Below are positions 59,086-64,000 of a stretch of DNA of 64,000 nucleotides, piece by piece (positions within the stretch are counted from its first letter, which is position 1; the number at the start of each line of letters is the position of its first letter). The stretch spans positions 3,038,001 to 3,102,000 of the forward strand of contig NZ_CP063812.1 of the NCBI RefSeq assembly GCF_015277855.1, written 5' to 3'. The stretch is from Microbacterium cremeum. Its GTDB lineage: Bacteria > Actinomycetota > Actinomycetes > Actinomycetales > Microbacteriaceae. The position numbers were made by a program, and so were the translations under genes. The notes under the pieces were generated by a model, which saw nothing but the letters and a program-made list of their open reading frames with translations, was not told the DNA's origin and made no database searches.

Positions 59086-59837
59086 CACGGTGCGCGCACC
59101 TCCACGCCCTCGGCGTCCAGCGCCGCGCGCACCGCGCGCGCCATCGCGACGGCCGCGGGCGAGTCGCCGTGGACGCACAGCGACGCCGCCGTGACGGCGA
59201 TCGACGTGCCGTCGGCGGCCTCGACGACGCCGTCGCGCGCGAGCTGGACGGCGCGCGCTGCCGCCGCGGCAGGGTCATCGAGCACGGCACCGGGCTGCGT
59301 GCGCGGCACGAGCGTTCCGTCCGCGAGATACGCGCGGTCCAAGAACGCCTCGTACACGAACGGGAGGCCGACGGATGCCGCGGCCCGCGCGAACTGGCCG
59401 CCGAGGCCGAGCAGGGGCAGAGGCCGGCCGGCGCGTGCCGAGAACGCCGCGACGGCGCGGGCCACGGCATCCGCCATCTGCACGTCGGCGGTGACGGCGT
59501 GGTAGAGCGCGCCGTGCGGCTTGACGTAGCGGACGTCGGCGCCCGCCGCGGCGAGCGCCTCGAGCTGCCCTTCGACGACGGCCTGCAGCGGCCCCGCGGC
59601 GATCGCGACAGGCACGCGTCCGAAGTTCGCGCGATCGGGGTAGGACGGGTGCGCCCCGACCGCGACGCCGAACCGGTGCGCCCGATCGACCGCGTCCCGC
59701 ATCGAGGTCGCGTCGCCGGCGTGGCCGCCGCAGGCGACGTTCGCGCTCGAGATCACGGCGAACATGGCCTCGTCGTCGGCCGTGGGCCGGCCGTCGACCG
59801 TCTCGCCGAGGTCCGCATTGAGGTCGATCGCCGCCAT
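59082..59837 (-). CDS. pxpA: 5-oxoprolinase subunit A (LamB/YcsF family)
   Basis: A 251-residue protein of the LamB/YcsF family, the PxpA subunit of 5-oxoprolinase. The signatures are complete: IDLNADLGE at the start, ANVACGGHAGD near residue 33, GAHPSYPDRANFGR near 61, YVKPHGALYH near 104 and LCVHGDSP near 225. The start is ATG at 59835-59837. It is the first gene of a two-gene operon with the fused pxpBC and overlaps it by four bases. The pathway salvages pyroglutamate formed from glutamine or peptides, which fits the peptide transporter gene next door. Confidence 0.95.
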   Translation of the reverse strand: MAAIDLNADLGETVDGRPTADDEAMFAVISSANVACGGHAGDATSMRDAVDRAHRFGVAVGAHPSYPDRANFGRVPVAIAAGPLQAVVEGQLEALAAAGADVRYVKPHGALYHAVTADVQMADAVARAVAAFSARAGRPLPLLGLGGQFARAAASVGLPFVYEAFLDRAYLADGTLVPRTQPGAVLDDPAAAAARAVQLARDGVVEAADGTSIAVTAASLCVHGDSPAAVAMARAVRAALDAEGVEVRAPW

Positions 59838-59971
59838 CTCTCCACGGTACTGCGGCGCGGTCGCGCCGTCCGCGACTCTCGCCCACCCTCATCCCGCGCT
59901 CCCGTTACGGATGAGTAAAGGCTGGGCCGGCACCGGTGCGAGACGCGGCGCCAGCAGGCAGGATGGAGCGC

Positions 59972-61735
<1,764 letters not shown>

Positions 61736-61739
61736 CCCC

Positions 61740-62027
61740 CGAATCCACCACGCGTGCGTCCTCCACACGCGCGCCCTCCACACGCGCGCGTCCTCCACAC
61801 GCGCGCTCGACACGCGCGCCCTCGCCCTCGCGCCCCCTGTGCCCTCGCCCTCTGTACTCGCGCGCCCTGCCCTCGCCCTCTGTACTCGCGCGCCCTGTAC
61901 TCGCGCCCCCTGTACTCGCGCGCCCTGAGCGCGCGCCTCTGTGCGCGCGCCCTGCCCTCGCGACCCCTCCGCGCGCGCCTCTGTGCGCGCCCTCTACCCT
62001 CGCGCGCCCTGCCCTCGCGCCCCCTCC
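61740..62027. repeat. Pyrimidine-rich low-complexity tract
   Basis: About 290 bases of C/T-rich repeats such as CTCGCGCGCCCTGTA and CCACACGCGCG. Reading frames across it are trivial products of low complexity. With the following array it fills the space between the ATPase and the permease genes. Confidence 0.8.
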
Positions 62028-62365
62028 GCTCCCCAGTCACATTCCGCGCCTCGTTCGGCCCCTAACCTGCAGAACCTGACTGCGGAGCAACAGCCCCTTC
62101 TGCTCCGCAGTCACATTCCGCGCCTCATACGGCCCCACCCCGCAGAACCTGACTGCGGAGCATCAGAGCGCGGAGCGCACGACACGGCGAGCCCACCCCT
62201 CCGCTCCGCAGTCACATTCCGCGCCTCGCGGCCACTGCGCACCGCAGAAACTGACTGCGGAGCACCAGGACCCCGCAGCCCACGACGCGGCGAGCCCACG
62301 CCTCGCTCCGCAGTCACATTCCGCGGCCCTCACGGCCTCCGCACCGCAGAAACTGACTGCGGAGC
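62028..62365. repeat. Four ~61-bp palindromic units
   Basis: Units at 62028-62088, 62102-62161, 62203-62263 and 62305-62365. Each starts GCTCCGCAGTCACATTCCGC (one mismatch in the first unit) and ends with a GCAGAAMCTGACTGCGGAGC-type sequence, so it is an inverted repeat with arms of about 22 bases. Unit starts are 74, 101 and 102 bases apart. The units lie between convergent genes; the remaining bases to 62462 hold no gene. Confidence 0.9.
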
Positions 62366-62462
62366 GGCAAGACCTCGGAGCGGCAAGGCCTCGGAGCGTC
62401 AAGACCTCGGCGTAGCCGGGCGCGGGGGGTGCGCGGGGAGCGGGGCGGGGGCGACGGATGCC

Positions 62463-63425
62463 TCAGCGGGCGCGCGTGCGCGGGTCCATGGCCTCGCGCA
62501 ACGACTCGCCGAGCAGCGTGAAGCCCAGTGCCGTGACCGTGATGCAGATGCCGGGCAGGAACGCGATCCACGGGTTCACGGCGAGCTCGAGCTGCGCGTA
62601 GCTGAGCATGCGGCCCCACTCCGCGGTCTGCGGCACGCCACCGCCCAGACCCAGGTACGACAGGCCCGCCGCCTCGATCACGGCGGTGGCGAGCGTCAGC
62701 GTGGCCTGCACGATGACCGGTCCGACCGCGTTGGGCAGCACGTGGGTCATCGTGATGCGCCCGCGGCCGAGGCCGAGGGTCGCCGCCGACAGCACGTAGT
62801 CGCTCGAACGCTGCTGCAGCATCGACGCCCGCAGCAGTCGCGCGAAGATCGGCACCTGGGCGGCACCGATCGCGATCATGATCGCGAGAGGCGTCTGACC
62901 CATGATCGCGGCGATCGACACCGCCAGCAGCAGCGACGGCACCGACAGCAGGATGTCGACGAACCGCATCACCAGCGTGTCGACCCAGCCGCCGAACGTC
63001 GCCGCGATCAGGCCGAGGAACATTCCGCCCACGAGGCCCACGAGGGTCGACACGATGCCGATCACGAGCGACGCGCGGGCACCCCAGATGAGCTTCGACA
63101 GCAGGTCGCCGCCGAATCGGTCGAGGCCGAGCGGGAAGCCGGGCACCTCGCCGGGGCCCGGGATGTGCCCGGGCGTGATGTACTCGCGGCCGGGCAGCGC
63201 CTCGGGCCCGTACGGCGCGAGCAGGGGCGCGAAGATCGCGACGAGCACGAAGATCGAGATGATGACGGCGCCCACCCATGCGCTGGGGTTGCGGCGCAGC
63301 CGACGGAAGACGTCGCGCCAGAAGCCGCCGCCGCGGGTCTTCGCCGACAGCAGCTCGCGGTCGTCGACCGAGGTGTCGTCGACGGGTCCGCCGCTGGGGG
63401 CGGGGGGAAGCATCGCGGATGTCAT
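62463..63425 (-). CDS. Peptide ABC transporter permease (DppC-like)
   Basis: A 320-residue inner-membrane permease from ATG at 63423-63425, with GGAGG upstream. The N-terminal cytoplasmic arm (RDVFRRLRRNPSAWVGAVII) is followed by six helices and the binding-protein-dependent permease motif (GLGRGRITMTHVLPNAVGPV, preceded by SAATL). The DppC-type segment GLDRFGGDLLSKLIWGARAS is present. It lies 34 bases after the DppB-like gene. The partner ATPase is presumably the fused protein encoded convergently. Confidence 0.92.
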   Translation of the reverse strand: MTSAMLPPAPSGGPVDDTSVDDRELLSAKTRGGGFWRDVFRRLRRNPSAWVGAVIISIFVLVAIFAPLLAPYGPEALPGREYITPGHIPGPGEVPGFPLGLDRFGGDLLSKLIWGARASLVIGIVSTLVGLVGGMFLGLIAATFGGWVDTLVMRFVDILLSVPSLLLAVSIAAIMGQTPLAIMIAIGAAQVPIFARLLRASMLQQRSSDYVLSAATLGLGRGRITMTHVLPNAVGPVIVQATLTLATAVIEAAGLSYLGLGGGVPQTAEWGRMLSYAQLELAVNPWIAFLPGICITVTALGFTLLGESLREAMDPRTRAR

Positions 63426-63459
63426 GCCGCGCCTCCGTTCTGAGTGCCTGGGCTCGGCA

Positions 63460-64000
63460 TCACTGCACCCGCACTCTCGGATCGATGAAGCTGTACGACA
63501 CGTCGACGGCGAGGTTGATGAGCGCGTACAGGATCGCGATGAACAGGATGAACCCCTGCAGAACGGGGAAGTCGCGCGTGAAGATCGCGCGGGCGAGGAA
63601 CGAGCCGATGCCGGGGTACGCGAACACCGACTCGGTGAGGATCGCCCCCGACAGGAGCAGACCCACCTGGAGCCCGATCGTCGTGACCACGGGGAGCAGC
63701 GCGTTGCGCAGGATGAAGCGGCCCCGGATCGTCGATCGCGAGATGCCCTTCGCCATGCCGGTGCGGACGTAGTCGGAGTTCTGCACCTCGAGCACCGACG
63801 CCCGCGTGATCCGCACGATGATCGCGAGCGGGATGGTCGCCAGCGCGATGCCGGGAAGGATGAGGTGCTGGAACGCGTCCCACGCGGCATCCCACTCCCC
63901 CGTCATCACGCCGTCGAGGACGTACAGGTTCGTGTAGTGCGTGGCATCGAGCCGTGGATCCTGCCTGCCGTCGGAGGGAAGCCATCCCAGCTGCACGGCG
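63460..64000 (-). CDS. Peptide ABC transporter permease (DppB-like), 5' part outside the window
   Basis: The C-terminal 180 or so residues of a DppB-type permease; the frame is open to base 64000, so the start lies beyond the window. It has the permease coupling motif GMAKGISRSTIRGRFILRNA, with LLPVVTTIGLQVG following, and ends in VDVSYSFIDPRVRVQ, the DppB terminus. It is first in the permease pair; a substrate-binding protein gene is expected upstream, outside the window. Confidence 0.92.
   Translation of the reverse strand, partial: AVQLGWLPSDGRQDPRLDATHYTNLYVLDGVMTGEWDAAWDAFQHLILPGIALATIPLAIIVRITRASVLEVQNSDYVRTGMAKGISRSTIRGRFILRNALLPVVTTIGLQVGLLLSGAILTESVFAYPGIGSFLARAIFTRDFPVLQGFILFIAILYALINLAVDVSYSFIDPRVRVQ

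Noticed and set aside
61753..63443. Reading frames across the low-complexity tract and opposite the DppC gene
   Set aside because: They consist of Arg/Ala/Pro/Ser repeats produced by the C/T-rich tract or are antisense to the permease.

Overview
The window is chromosomal DNA from a very G+C-rich actinobacterium, most likely a Microbacterium or a close relative in the Microbacteriaceae. The evidence is the S12/S7/EF-G/EF-Tu and S10/L3/L4/L23 gene orders, rpoB-rpoC, GTG and TTG starts, four-base ATGA or GTGA gene overlaps, leaderless starts, LAXTG-type wall-anchor signals (read by class E sortases) and actinobacterial families such as DUF5684-FHA, DUF3618 and superfamily III holins. The genus is an inference; no rRNA or tRNA gene is present.

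Layout: 0-2.3 kb, start of the S10 operon (rpsJ, rplC, rplD, rplW) with its promoter. 2.4-10.9 kb, an islet between the S10 and str operons with two sortase-anchored surface proteins (473 and 1,996 aa) and an orphan small antitoxin-like protein. Both surface genes have long leaders in which hairpins alternate with CTGGG boxes. 11-15.7 kb, the str operon (rpsL, rpsG, fusA, tuf). 15.8-30.2 kb, a seven-gene operon: Ser/Thr kinase, 1,980-aa membrane-anchored Ig-like/FN3 protein, MoxR ATPase, DUF58, transglutaminase-fold protein lacking its catalytic Cys and His, DUF5684-FHA protein and a membrane protein with repeated DDxT motifs. 30.3-37.4 kb, an AbiEi/DUF559 gene bracketed by two 80-bp palindromic elements, several membrane proteins, a convergent pair of paralogues and a three-gene envelope operon. 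37.4-45.1 kb, rpoB-rpoC with a clear promoter. 45.2-52.7 kb, a DUF4062-STAND ATPase, a CHAT protease and a fused alpha/beta-hydrolase-caspase, all co-oriented. 52.8-57.3 kb, a third wall-anchored protein, a LuxR-type STAND regulator and a truncated haemoglobin, linked by a shared 8-11 bp box. 57.3-59.8 kb, 5-oxoprolinase genes pxpBC (fused) and pxpA. 60-64 kb, a peptide ABC transporter whose fused ATPase converges on its permeases across a repeat-filled gap.

The strongest candidate for an undescribed system is the 45.7-52.7 kb trio: one predicted NTP-dependent sensor and switch, two clan CD proteases and one lipase-like hydrolase, an arrangement expected of a conflict or programmed-death module. 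Second is the kinase/Ig/MoxR/pseudo-transglutaminase/FHA operon, which looks like a phosphorylation-controlled envelope assembly. Third are the DNA and RNA-level features: the nine-hairpin leader, the 80-bp palindromes around the nuclease-like gene, a 78-bp palindrome inserted in frame in pxpBC, four 61-bp palindromes at 62 kb and a widespread GGATGCC motif that also builds terminators.

Two genes (16552-18194 and 54260-56880) have single-base frame breaks, both consistent with one missing base, so assembly error must be excluded before reading them as real. Start sites were chosen by ribosome-binding site and overlap and often differ from the longest reading frame.
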